In this document: positions 55,779 to 64,000 of the stretch, piece by piece
How positions within the stretch are numbered: the stretch's first letter is position 1
How the letters are laid out: every line of letters starts with the position of its first letter
Assembly (NCBI RefSeq): GCF_019308355.1
Contig: NZ_JAAGKM010000001.1
Location: 208,738-272,737 of the forward strand
Origin: Empedobacter falsenii
GTDB taxonomy: Bacteria > Bacteroidota > Bacteroidia > Flavobacteriales > Weeksellaceae
Reading direction: 5' to 3'
DNA length: 64,000 nt
Program-made: the position numbers and the translations under genes
The notes under the pieces: model-generated
The model's input: only the letters and a program-made list of their open reading frames with translations
Databases searched by the model: none
What the model was told of the DNA's origin: nothing

Positions 55779-56408
55779 ATGAAATTAAGTGAGAAGCAAA
55801 TAGAAATTTTGGGCGCGGCTGAACGAGTTTTTGGAAGACGAGGAATTGATGCTGCAAGTGTTCGAGAAATTGCAAAAGAAGCAAACATTAATATTGCGAT
55901 GATTAGCTATTATTTTGGATCAAAAGATAAATTGGTCGAGAATTTATTTAGTTGGCGTATCACAACTTTCAATGAATCATTGGCCTCAATTTCACAAAAT
56001 TCTACACTTTCTCCATTTGAAAAGTTACAGTCAATCCTAAAAGCTTATTTGAATAGAATTTTGGATAAACCTGAATTTCATGGAATTATGGCAAGAGAAT
56101 ATTCGAAAAGAGATTCAATTTTAGAAATTGATTGTAAAGTCAATGAGTTAAAAACGAAAAATTTAGAATATATCACTAACATTATTAGTGAAGGATATTC
56201 TGAAGGCGTTTTTAAACGAAAAGCTCCTGCCGAAGCTGTTGTAATGGTAGTTATTGGCGGAACATCTTATTTGATTTTGAACGAAAAAACATATATGAAA
56301 CAATGGGGATTATCTTCTCATGAAGAGTTTACAGAACATATTCACGAAGAATATTACCCTTATTTAATAGATTCTTTAAAAGCAATTTTACTATACGATG
56401 AAAAATAA
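55779..56408 (+). CDS. TetR family transcriptional regulator
   Basis: 209 residues. The N-terminal helix-turn-helix (AAERVFGRRGIDAASVREIAKEANINIAMISYYFGSKDKL) is the standard TetR pattern. The C-terminal ligand domain is divergent. It is the first gene of the efflux operon; its 3' end overlaps the tolC start by 11 bp. It probably represses the operon by binding the palindrome at its promoter, and is released by an exported compound. Confidence 0.92.
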   Translation: MKLSEKQIEILGAAERVFGRRGIDAASVREIAKEANINIAMISYYFGSKDKLVENLFSWRITTFNESLASISQNSTLSPFEKLQSILKAYLNRILDKPEFHGIMAREYSKRDSILEIDCKVNELKTKNLEYITNIISEGYSEGVFKRKAPAEAVVMVVIGGTSYLILNEKTYMKQWGLSSHEEFTEHIHEEYYPYLIDSLKAILLYDEK

Positions 56409-57693
56409 AATTTTCTTACCGATTTGTTTAGTTGTTGCTACTTTCGCTCATGCGCAGGAAACCAACGTTTCTTTGCAGGAAGTTATTCAACAAAGTTTGC
56501 AGAACAACAAATCTGTGAAAGTTGCCGAAGCTGCTAAAAATACAAGTGAGTATAAAGTACAAAGCGCGAAAAACAATCGTTTACCAGACATTTCGTTGAG
56601 TGGACAATACATGCATTTGTTTACGACAACAAATGTAGACATCAAACTTCCGATGCAATCTTCTGGTGGAGGAATGGGAGTTGAACCGAGCCAATTATTA
56701 TTAGGACAAGCAAGTGCTTCTGTCCCTGTTTTTGCTGGATTTAAAATTAAAAATGCAATCAAAAGCAATGAATTAATGGTTGATTTATCAAACTTTTAAA
56801 TCGAAGCAACAAAAGAAAATGTGGTTTGGCAAGCTATTAATTTATATTTTGGATTGTACAAAACGCAACGTTCTATCGATGTTTTGAATGAAAACTTAGT
56901 GAGAGCAAATCAACGTGTGAAAGATTTTCAAAACTTTTTGGATAACGGAATCATCGCGAGAAATGATTTGTTGAGAGCAAAATTACAAGCATCGAATGTG
57001 CAAGTTGCAATTGATGAAGCCGAAACGCAATACAAAAACATTAATTACCGATTGAATTTATTGACTGGACAAGACGAAAGTAAAATCGTTCATGTTGATA
57101 ATGTAGAAACCTTGAAAACCATCAATCAAAATTCTCAAGATTACGTCAATCGTACAGATATTAAATCATATGATGTAAAAAATCAGATTGCTGATAGTCA
57201 AATCAAAATTGCGAAAGCAGCTTATTACCCTCAATTAGCAGTTTCAGCTGGATATATTGCGATGGATATTGATAAAGTTGCTTCGGTTACAAATGCAACA
57301 AATGTTGGTGTCGGATTGAAATATGATTTATCTTCTTTGTATAAAAATAAAGCAGAAGTTGAAATTGCAAAAGCTCAGAAATTAGAAAATGAGATGCAAA
57401 AAGAAACGACAATTGATAAAGCTAAAGTTGAAATGAACGAAGCTTTTCAAAAGTATGATTTAGCAAAAAAGAAAAATAATGTTTACAAAGAAGCTGTAGA
57501 ACAAGCGAACGAAAACTACAGAATTGTAAAAGATAAAAATGACAACGGATTGGCTGATACAGACGATTTATTAGAAGCGGATGTACAACAATTGCAAGCA
57601 AAAATCAATCAAGTTGTCGGAGATGCTGACGAACAATTAGCGATCTACGAATATTACTATACTACAGGAATTTTATTAGAAAACGTACAATAA
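56398..57693 (+). pseudogene. TolC-family outer membrane efflux protein, interrupted by in-frame TAA
   Basis: Two open pieces lie in the same frame: 56398-56799, ending TAA, and a continuation through ATC-GAA-GCA to the GTG at 56821 and on to 57693. Joined they give about 431 residues, a normal TolC length. The signal peptide (ICLVVATFAHAQ) and first coiled-coil helices are in the first part, the rest in the second (NLVRANQRVKDFQNFLDNG, YEYYYTTGILLEN). A CAA or AAA codon mutated to TAA explains the break. Unless it is a sequencing error, the efflux system lacks its own outer membrane channel. A second TolC elsewhere could substitute. Confidence 0.8.
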
Positions 57694-57704
57694 CACCTCT
57701 CGAT

Positions 57705-58898
57705 ATGGAAGAAAATAATCAAGAAAAGAAAAAAATAAATTCAAAATTTATCATCGTTTTAGGAGCATTAATCATCCTTGGAGGTGGATATGGAGTTTAT
57801 AAATATTTACACGGACAAGCGCACGAAATTACTGATGATGCACAAATTGAATCAAAAATAACACCTGTTATACCTAAAGTTTCAGGATACATTCAGAAGA
57901 TTTTAGTAGAAGATAACCAAATGGTTCACAAAGGTGATACATTAGTTGTTTTGGATGGATCTGAATTTGCCTTGAAATTGCAACAATCGCAAGATGCTCT
58001 ATTACAAGCAGAAGGTCAATTAGGAGTTGCTCACGCAGGTGTTTCTCAAGCTGGTGCAGCTATTGGAGTGACAGAAGCTGGTGCAGTTGCAGCAAATACA
58101 ACAATCGAAACAGCTCAAGCAAGTGTTAATACAGCTCAAGCAAATGTAGAAGCAGCAAAAGTACAAGTTTGGAGAACGAAAAATGATTTTGATCGTTACA
58201 ATAAATTATACCAAAATCAATCGATCACAAAACAACAATACGAGCAAGCTTTAGCAGCAAAAGAAACAGCTGAAAAGCAATTGCGAATTGTACAAGAACA
58301 ATTAGGTGTTTCTCGTGCTCAATTAGCTTCTACAGCAAAACAAGCGCAAGCTACAGCAAAACAAGTGAACACTTCGAAAGCACAAGCTGATGCTTCAAAA
58401 GCACAAATTAAAGTTGCGGAAGCAGCAATTGGTCAAAGCAAAACAAACATCGATAATGCAAAATTATATTTGTCTTATACGTATGTAATTGCAGCTGAAG
58501 ATGGACAAGTTTCTAAAATTAATTTACAACCAGGACAATTGGTTCAAGCTGGTCAATCTTTGTTTAATATTGTGACAACAAATAATATTTGGGTTGTGGC
58601 AAATTACAAAGAAACTCAATTAGAAAAAATTAGAGTTGGACAAGAAGCCATCATCAAAGTAGATGCATATCCAAACCACGAATTCAAAGCGAAAGTAACG
58701 TCTTTATCTCCTGCAACTGGTGCTAAATTTGCGTTATTACCTCCAGATAATGCGTCTGGTAACTTCGTAAAAACAGTTCAACGTCTTCCTATTAAAATCG
58801 AATTTATCGATCAAAAAGACGAAATGTTGAAAATGATTCGTCCAGGTATGAACGTGGAAGCTGATATTCTTTTAAAATCGAATACTTCTGCAAAGTAA
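57705..58898 (+). CDS. emrA: EmrA-like HlyD family periplasmic adaptor
   Basis: 397 residues. A membrane segment near the N-terminus (about 14-30) is followed by the lipoyl half-motif EITDDAQIESKITPVIPKVSGYIQKILVEDNQMVHKGD, a long Ala/Gln-rich coiled-coil hairpin (about 100-250), then the second lipoyl half (YVIAAEDGQVSKINLQPGQLV) and a beta-barrel. It links the EmrB exporter to a TolC channel. Second structural gene of the operon; 21 bp before emrB. Confidence 0.93.
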   Translation: MEENNQEKKKINSKFIIVLGALIILGGGYGVYKYLHGQAHEITDDAQIESKITPVIPKVSGYIQKILVEDNQMVHKGDTLVVLDGSEFALKLQQSQDALLQAEGQLGVAHAGVSQAGAAIGVTEAGAVAANTTIETAQASVNTAQANVEAAKVQVWRTKNDFDRYNKLYQNQSITKQQYEQALAAKETAEKQLRIVQEQLGVSRAQLASTAKQAQATAKQVNTSKAQADASKAQIKVAEAAIGQSKTNIDNAKLYLSYTYVIAAEDGQVSKINLQPGQLVQAGQSLFNIVTTNNIWVVANYKETQLEKIRVGQEAIIKVDAYPNHEFKAKVTSLSPATGAKFALLPPDNASGNFVKTVQRLPIKIEFIDQKDEMLKMIRPGMNVEADILLKSNTSAK

Positions 58899-58919
58899 TA
58901 ACACCTATTCAGAAAAATT

Positions 58920-60491
58920 ATGGAAGAAAATAATTTAGTTGAATATGGTGCAAGACGTGTAATCATCACCATTACCGCCATCATGTGTGCATTGTTAGAG
59001 ATTGTTGACACAACAATTGTTAACGTTGCGATGAATGACATGAAAGGTAGTTTGGGTGTCTCTTTAACTGATATTGCGTGGGTGGTTACCGCTTACGCAA
59101 TTGCCAATGTAATTGTAGTACCGATGACCAGCTGGTTGTCGCAACAATTTGGACGACGCAATTATTTTGCGGCTTCGATTATCATTTTTACAGTTGCCTC
59201 ATTTCTTTGTGGAAATGCAACAACGTTGTGGGAAATTATCTTGTTCCGATTTATTCAAGGACTTGGTGGTGGAGCACTGTTGGTAACTTCGCAAACCATC
59301 ATTACCGAAAGTTATCCACCCGAAAAGCGTGGTTTAGCGCAGGCAATTTATGGAATGGGAGTTATTGTTGGTCCTACGCTTGGTCCGCCTTTAGGAGGTT
59401 ATATTATTGATAATTGGTCTTGGCCATATATATTTTACATCAATATTCCGATCGGGATTATTGCCGTATTGTTAACGATATCATTTGTTCGTAGCCCAAA
59501 ATATGCAGAGAAATCAAAACTAAGTCAAGTCGATTTCTTGGGAATTATTTTGTTAGCCATTGCAGTTGGATCGTTACAATATGTATTAGAACACGGACAA
59601 CAAGACGACTGGTTCTCAGATTCGACAATTGTAACCTTGAGTATCGCAAGTTTCTTCGGATTCATTTTATTTGTTTGGCGAGAATTAGTTTTCAAACATC
59701 CAATTGTAAATTTACGTGTACTGAAAGATAGCAACTTAGCAGTTGGTACTATTTTATCCTTCATCTTAGGATTTGGATTATATGGATCGACATTCATTAT
59801 TCCAATTTATACACAATCAATCTTAGGATGGACTGCAACTGATGCAGGTTTATTATTAATTCCTTCATCGTTGATGACTGCTTTCATGATGCCAATCATC
59901 GCAACAATGTTACAAAAAGGTGTACCACCAAAATACATGGTTGCAGGAGGATTCTTTATCTTTTTCTGTTACAGTTTTTGGTCATACAAAATCTTAACAC
60001 CAGACACAGGTTCCGAGCATTTCTTTTGGCCATTAATTGTTCGTGGAGTTGGATTGGGATTATTATTCGTACCTGTTACCACACTTTCACTTTCAAGTTT
60101 GAGAGGGCAACAAATTGGTGAAGGAGCTGCCTTTACAGGAATGATGCGTCAGTTAGGAGGATCTTTTGGTATCGCGATTATTACAACATTTATTTCTCGT
60201 TGGACAGTTGGACACCGAACAAATTTAGTTTCGCATCTTGATACATCCGATTTTGATGTACAAAAACATATTCAGAATTTACAAATGAGCTTCATTAGTA
60301 AAGGTTTTGCCCCAAATGAAGCATTAAATAAAGCCTATAACCTACTCGATTTACAAGTTACCAAACAAGCAACTGTGTTAACTTATATGGATGTTTTCTT
60401 GTATTTGGGTGTAGTTTTCCTAATCTGTATTCCATTTATTCTGTTCTTTATCAAAAAAGGAGCAGGTAAAGTAATCAGTGCAGGACATTAA
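58920..60491 (+). CDS. emrB: DHA2 family drug exporter EmrB
   Basis: 523 residues with 14 predicted membrane segments. The DHA2 motifs are intact: LLEIVDTTIVNVAMNDM in the first helix, WVVTAYAIANVIVVPMTSWLSQQFGRR, and GPTLGPPLGGYI (motif C). It exports drugs or toxic compounds in exchange for protons, with EmrA and TolC. It is complete, unlike the chimeric relative at 31570-33693, and has a full first helix that shows what the chimera lost. A terminator follows. Confidence 0.94.
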   Translation: MEENNLVEYGARRVIITITAIMCALLEIVDTTIVNVAMNDMKGSLGVSLTDIAWVVTAYAIANVIVVPMTSWLSQQFGRRNYFAASIIIFTVASFLCGNATTLWEIILFRFIQGLGGGALLVTSQTIITESYPPEKRGLAQAIYGMGVIVGPTLGPPLGGYIIDNWSWPYIFYINIPIGIIAVLLTISFVRSPKYAEKSKLSQVDFLGIILLAIAVGSLQYVLEHGQQDDWFSDSTIVTLSIASFFGFILFVWRELVFKHPIVNLRVLKDSNLAVGTILSFILGFGLYGSTFIIPIYTQSILGWTATDAGLLLIPSSLMTAFMMPIIATMLQKGVPPKYMVAGGFFIFFCYSFWSYKILTPDTGSEHFFWPLIVRGVGLGLLFVPVTTLSLSSLRGQQIGEGAAFTGMMRQLGGSFGIAIITTFISRWTVGHRTNLVSHLDTSDFDVQKHIQNLQMSFISKGFAPNEALNKAYNLLDLQVTKQATVLTYMDVFLYLGVVFLICIPFILFFIKKGAGKVISAGH

Positions 60492-60531
60492 AAAAGAATA
60501 ATTATTTTAATTTTCAGTTTTTTATAAATGT

Positions 60532-60564
60532 AAAATCCATCTCAGCTCTTGAGATGGATTTTTT
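60532..60564 (+). terminator. Terminator of the efflux operon
   Basis: Stem AAAATCCATCTCA / TGAGATGGATTTTT with GCTCT loop and T-rich end. Confidence 0.88.
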
Positions 60565-60652
60565 GTTGCATATAATCTTAATTCTGAATAAAATTTCGTC
60601 GGTTCGAGTGATTTTTAGAAATGCATAAAAATCGTATCAAAACCTTAATTCT

Positions 60653-60712
60653 ACACTCCCCTAACCCCTCTTAAGAGGGGAATATAATCCCTTCAAGGGA
60701 TTATAGGGGTGT
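60653..60712. repeat. Three-arm palindromic repeat (possible cruciform)
   Basis: Outer arms ACACTCCCCTA / TAGGGGTGT enclose two inner hairpins: CCCCTCTTAAGAGGGG (60665-60680) and ATAATCCCTTCAAGGGATTAT (60684-60704). Such elements are dispersed in flavobacterial intergenic DNA. Confidence 0.8.
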
Positions 60713-60722
60713 TTAAAATATC

Positions 60723-61424
60723 TTAATTTGGATTCTCCCCTTTACTTGCAGGCAACACACTATTTCTTGCAGCTTTCACAATTTCGTTCAAATCGTGGTA
60801 CAAATTAGACCAATCCGGTACATCTTTCATTGCTGTAATTAGATTGAGGTAAGATCGCATCACTTGTTCCAATTCTTTTCGAGTAGATGAAGCACTAGCA
60901 ATTTGGCGCAAATCTCCGTTTGCCTCTGCTTGTTGCGCAAATAATACCTCGAAATCTGTATGCTTTGTTTTCAGTTCAGTAAAAGCTGTTGCAAGCGCTA
61001 AATTTGTAAGACGTTGTGCGTTTTCGGGCTTTTCTAATTCTTCGATAAGCTTCTTCAATTGTGCTGTTTCAGCAGAATAACTCAATCGGTCCAAATCTAA
61101 TCCAAACGTTTGGAAAACTTTGTATAAAGCTTCCGCATCTTGATAGTTTGCTACAGAAGTCAATTTGCGGTAACCATTCAGGAAAGCCTTCATGTTACTA
61201 AATGCAACATCGCGCTCTTTATCTGCTGTCGCCACCTCTTTTCCTTTTCCGCTGTAGGTCAACTTTGTGTATACCGTGTCGTAGTTTTGATAACTCGCAA
61301 TAAGAGACAACAGCAAAGGATGGTTCTCTACAATGGTATAATTTCTGGCTTGAGAAGAGTTGATAGTTCGCTGCGCTAATGTCGCCAGATTTTTTGTAGA
61401 TAATTTTGATAAATTTACTTTCAT
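60723..61424 (-). CDS. DUF6261 family protein
   Basis: 233 residues, helical, with no signal peptide or membrane segment. The sequence (LSKLSTKNLATLAQRTINSSQ, QNYDTVYTKLTY, VAFSNMKAFLNGYRKLT, LEQVMRSYLNLITAMKDVPDW) matches DUF6261, a Bacteroidota family of unknown role that is often found next to repeats and in variable regions. It starts 85 bp from the 42-bp array and points away from it. Confidence 0.75.
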   Translation of the reverse strand: MKVNLSKLSTKNLATLAQRTINSSQARNYTIVENHPLLLSLIASYQNYDTVYTKLTYSGKGKEVATADKERDVAFSNMKAFLNGYRKLTSVANYQDAEALYKVFQTFGLDLDRLSYSAETAQLKKLIEELEKPENAQRLTNLALATAFTELKTKHTDFEVLFAQQAEANGDLRQIASASSTRKELEQVMRSYLNLITAMKDVPDWSNLYHDLNEIVKAARNSVLPASKGENPN

Positions 61425-61509
61425 AATAGGTAGATTAAGTATTTATAATTCATTCATTGTTAATGCTTTATAAATATAATCAATAAATATTATAATTAAT
61501 AATGAGAAA

Positions 61510-61770
61510 ACATTACAAACAGATTTGTTTGTAATAAAATCTTCTTGACAAACATTACAAACAGACTTGTTTGTAATTAAATCTTCTTGGCGAACATTAC
61601 AAACACACTTGTTTGTAATAAAATCTTCTTGGCAAACATTATAAACAGACTTGTTTGTAATAAAATCTTCTTGGCGAACATTATAAACAGACTTGTTTAT
61701 AATTAAATCTTCTTGGCGAACATTATAAACAGACTTGTTTATAATTAAATCTTCTTGCAAACATTACAAA
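61510..61770. repeat. Array of six 42-bp units, each with a 10-bp-arm palindrome
   Basis: Units start at 61510, 61552, 61594, 61636, 61678 and 61720 (five of 42 bp, the sixth 41), with a partial seventh at 61761. Each opens with ATTACAAACA-N4-TGTTTGTAAT or a variant, followed by ~18 nt ending in TCTTCTTGGCGAAC. Copies 1-3 pair C with G at one stem position, copy 4 has T-G and copies 5-6 have T-A, so the pairing is kept through base changes. It is neither CRISPR (no unique spacers) nor a terminator series. It lies between DUF6261 and an OLD-like ATPase gene. Confidence 0.9.
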
Positions 61771-61801
61771 AAATGAAACTTTAACTATTATTGTTAATGT
61801 T

Positions 61802-61809
61802 TATATTTG
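61802..61809 (+). promoter_or_regulatory. Predicted promoter -7 box of the OLD-like gene
   Basis: TATATTTG, 109 nt upstream of the ATPase start codon, 31 bp after the last array unit. No clear -33 TTG. Confidence 0.4.
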
Positions 61810-61918
61810 TGAAAAATTTAAAAAAAATGCTGACATTTTTTTTACAAAACTAAGCGATGTTTTGTTTCGCAATAAATAATGTTAGCGGCAATTATAAACC
61901 ATTTATAGAAATAATATA

Positions 61919-63613
61919 ATGCCTAGAAAAAAGATTAACCCAAATAGAGATAAAAATAGTATTGACAATTTAGACTTGACAGTTGAAAATAATTTTCCGA
62001 AATTTCTTAAATCCATTAAATTAGAACCTTTTAGACATATACCCTCTTTAACAGTTAATTTTAATCATCCAATTTCTGTTATCTCTGGTACAAATAGGTC
62101 TGGTAAATCAACTATATTAATGGCGATTGCTTGTAGTCATTTTAATTTCATTAAAAGAAATCCTCAAAATGGAAATCTTGACAGACATACTTGGAGTTCT
62201 TTGATGCAGATAACGAATAAGGATATACAGTCAGAAGATTGGACTTATTACATAACATATAAAACAGGAAATAAAATTGAAACTAAGAGAGGACAAAGAA
62301 AACATACAACAAAAAAATGGAATGGAATTGGAAAAAAAGAAAGTCAATTTAAATTTCGAGATGTTGTATTCATAGACTTAGATCGTATATTACCTGCTAG
62401 AAATTTTAGCAAAGTAATCTTTAACAAAACTAAGTCTGTTAATGAGCATACTATTTCTTTAAATAATTCTGAAATAATAGAAGAATATTTGTCTTATATT
62501 TTAGAAGAATCTTTTGAATTAAATAAACTTGCTACTTATCAAGATAAAGATATATTTAAATACAAAAATTCCAATCAATATTCGAGTTACAATGCAGCAA
62601 CAGGTGAAGAAGTATTAACTAAAATTATTATTGATGTTGTTGAAGCTAATAAAAACTCTTTAATTTTGATAGATGAGATAGAAATTGGCTTACATCCAAA
62701 AGTTCAAAGAAGATTGATTGAAGTTTTATATAATATTTCTTGGAATGATAATAAGCAATTCATTTTATCCTCGCATTCGCAAACAATTCTTTCAAGCCTT
62801 CCAGATATTTCAAGAATTTTCATAGAAAAAGACTACTCAAATAACTTTAAAAGCATTCAAAATATTAGTGTTAATGCCGCATTATCTAAGATGGACTCTG
62901 TTTCTTATCCACTAATTGACTTATATTGTGAGGATGATATTGCTGAAAAAATAATTAAAAAAATTCTTTCAAGTTTGCAAACTAATAGTAACCTAACCAA
63001 TCTTTCAGATCTAATAAATATTATAATATCAGGATCTGCAGATAAAACATATAACTACTTCACTGTACATAAAGAAACATATCAGTATAAAAAAATAAAA
63101 ACTGGTTTCGCTTGTATTCTGGATGGAGATATGAAAACTAGATTTTCATCAGAAGAAAGTTTATTTTATCTCTACTCAGACAAAAGTCCTGAACTTTTTT
63201 TAGCAGAAAAATACCAAGAGGTAAATCCTAATGGAACATTAGAATACCACATTAATAATTCTGATAATCATTGCCTATTTGATAAAATGAATGAATTAGG
63301 AATTGGAAGTTCTAAAGATGAGGCTTTTAATTTATGTTGGGATGTATTCAAAGACTCGACCGAGGGTATCGAACATATAAACGAGTTAGAAAATTTTGTA
63401 AAACAAATGTTGACACTGTACCAAAAACTGTGTAAGTATAAAATTCTGCTTGGGTTAAAATCGAGCAGAATTTTTTTTATACATTTAATATTTACATATT
63501 TATGGAAACAAAAGACCTATTTCCGGATGATTTTTTCAAACAGTTTAAAACTGGCGATGAACTCCAAAACTTTCTCAAAGACTTACAAAAGCGAGGGATT
63601 GAAAAAATGTTAG
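61919..63613 (+). CDS. OLD-like ATPase with TOPRIM features, 3' end cut by IS256-type element
   Basis: Frame of 564 codons, of which about 497 belong to the original gene. Walker A is GTNRSGKST at residues 57-65, Walker B LILIDEIEIGLHP near 247-259 and the H-loop LSSHSQTIL near 281. TOPRIM-like acidic motifs follow: DLYCEDDIAEKI (about 336) and ILDGD (about 399). This ATPase plus TOPRIM order is that of OLD-family nucleases, which include Gabija GajA and other anti-phage effectors. From residue ~498 the frame runs 67 codons into insertion-sequence DNA (ending SEGLKKC), so the C-terminal TOPRIM is damaged. Codon use is very AT-rich. Confidence 0.75.
   Translation: MPRKKINPNRDKNSIDNLDLTVENNFPKFLKSIKLEPFRHIPSLTVNFNHPISVISGTNRSGKSTILMAIACSHFNFIKRNPQNGNLDRHTWSSLMQITNKDIQSEDWTYYITYKTGNKIETKRGQRKHTTKKWNGIGKKESQFKFRDVVFIDLDRILPARNFSKVIFNKTKSVNEHTISLNNSEIIEEYLSYILEESFELNKLATYQDKDIFKYKNSNQYSSYNAATGEEVLTKIIIDVVEANKNSLILIDEIEIGLHPKVQRRLIEVLYNISWNDNKQFILSSHSQTILSSLPDISRIFIEKDYSNNFKSIQNISVNAALSKMDSVSYPLIDLYCEDDIAEKIIKKILSSLQTNSNLTNLSDLINIIISGSADKTYNYFTVHKETYQYKKIKTGFACILDGDMKTRFSSEESLFYLYSDKSPELFLAEKYQEVNPNGTLEYHINNSDNHCLFDKMNELGIGSSKDEAFNLCWDVFKDSTEGIEHINELENFVKQMLTLYQKLCKYKILLGLKSSRIFFIHLIFTYLWKQKTYFRMIFSNSLKLAMNSKTFSKTYKSEGLKKC
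63441..63478 (+). terminator. Terminator-like hairpin inside the IS left end
   Basis: AAATTCTGCT / AGCAGAATTT with 13-nt loop and T8, between the IS end and the transposase gene. It would stop transcripts from the broken ATPase gene entering the transposase. Confidence 0.75.
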
Positions 63614-64000
63614 AAGGTGAGTTAGATGCTCACCTGGATTACGACAAGTATGATTTACGCAAGCAAGAAAATGCGCGTAATGGTTATTCTAGCAAAAAGA
63701 TAAAAACGAGTTATGGCGAAGAAGAAATAAAGGTCCCTAGAGATCGTGATGCTAGTTTTAATCCGATGCTGATACCTAAACGAAAAAGCATGGTAGAAGG
63801 CTTAGAAAACGTTATTGTATCGCTTTACGCCAAGGGAATGTCCGTTTCTGATATTGAAGAACAGATCAGAGAGGTCTACAATTTTGACGTTTCTCAATCC
63901 ACGATTTCTCGTATAACAGATGCTATCACCTCTGACATTATAGCTTGGCAAAATCGTCCATTAGAACCTGTTTATTTAATCGTTTGGATGGACGGAATTG
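63502..64000 (+). CDS. IS256-family transposase (3' part outside window)
   Basis: At least 166 residues from ATG 63502 (METKDLFPDDFFKQF). The N-terminal part of an IS256/Mutator-type transposase: GELDAHLDYDKYD, NARNGYSSKKIKTSYGEEEIKVPRDRD, ENVIVSLYAKGMSVSDIEEQIRE and YLIVWMDGI, where the first catalytic Asp of the DDE triad lies at the window edge. Confidence 0.93.
   Translation, partial: METKDLFPDDFFKQFKTGDELQNFLKDLQKRGIEKMLEGELDAHLDYDKYDLRKQENARNGYSSKKIKTSYGEEEIKVPRDRDASFNPMLIPKRKSMVEGLENVIVSLYAKGMSVSDIEEQIREVYNFDVSQSTISRITDAITSDIIAWQNRPLEPVYLIVWMDGI

Larger units (their letters stand above)
63411..64000 (+). mobile_element. IS256-family insertion sequence, left end (runs off window)
   Basis: The left boundary is placed where the ATPase frame meets GACACTGTACCAAAAACTGTG, a terminal-repeat-like sequence; the transposase begins 90 bp further in. 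The right end is outside the window, so target duplication cannot be checked. The boundary is accurate to a few bases. Confidence 0.75.

Noticed and set aside
61443..61760. Minus-strand open frame with a repeating 14-residue unit (QEDLITNKSV...)
   Set aside because: A 42-bp tandem repeat is a multiple of three, so any frame without a stop stays open through the array. It has no upstream signals and is best seen as a by-product of the repeat.
61510..61770. CRISPR array
   Set aside because: The sequences between palindromes are nearly identical rather than unique, and no cas gene is near.

Overview
The window looks like a chromosomal segment of a low-GC member of the Bacteroidota, class Flavobacteriia, most likely the Weeksellaceae (an Empedobacter- or Chryseobacterium-like organism; the genus is inference). 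The signs are promoters of the TAnnTTTG type instead of sigma70 boxes, few Shine-Dalgarno sequences, a zinc-less AccD, TamL, the short adenylate kinase, DUF6261, DUF2851 and DUF3817 proteins, and short palindromic repeats typical of these genomes.

Positions 1-27.8 kb are mostly core genes: a rhomboid protease (cut by the left edge), YbaB, ObgE, PyrD, Adk, Hpt, HemN, KdsA, a small surface-polysaccharide group (two glycosyltransferases and a 2OG-Fe(II) oxygenase), FtsE, ribosomal protein L34, GyrA, a TPR protein, SurE, a tail-specific protease, an OppC-like permease, an HU-like protein, a beta-lactamase-fold hydrolase, an rRNA/tRNA methyltransferase, TamL and fructose-bisphosphate aldolase. One accessory patch (20.5-21.3 kb) carries a GxxExxY nuclease-fold gene surrounded by copies of a 20-27 bp repeat.

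From 27.8 to 44.3 kb the region is a mosaic. AccD is followed by a Gly-Leu-Gly tRNA cluster and a DUF3817 gene, and both recur at 43.5-44.3 kb. Between them lie a decayed 3' end of a drug exporter gene, a glycerol dehydrogenase gene, a chimeric gene joining a truncated family-2 glycosyltransferase to a DHA2 exporter, and a sensor operon (hybrid kinase, response regulator, HEAT-repeat gene split by an in-frame TAG). A cobalamin riboswitch precedes cobT-cobS-cobC (nucleotide loop assembly of vitamin B12).

From 44.3 to 60.5 kb come an Omp85-like protein, a C1B peptidase, an FAD oxidoreductase, a fluoride channel, an M16 peptidase, a helix-hairpin-helix repeat protein, PspC-like and DUF2851 proteins, then an efflux operon: TetR regulator, TolC (interrupted by an in-frame TAA), EmrA and EmrB. 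The intact EmrB is the close relative of the exporter half of the chimera.

The right end (60.5-64 kb) is accessory: a cruciform-forming repeat, a DUF6261 gene, an array of six 42-bp units each holding a palindrome with compensatory base changes, and an OLD-like ATPase/TOPRIM gene (a probable anti-phage gene) whose 3' end is cut by an IS256-family insertion sequence that runs off the window. The array next to the OLD-like gene, the exporter chimera and the repeat-flanked GxxExxY gene are the most unusual items.
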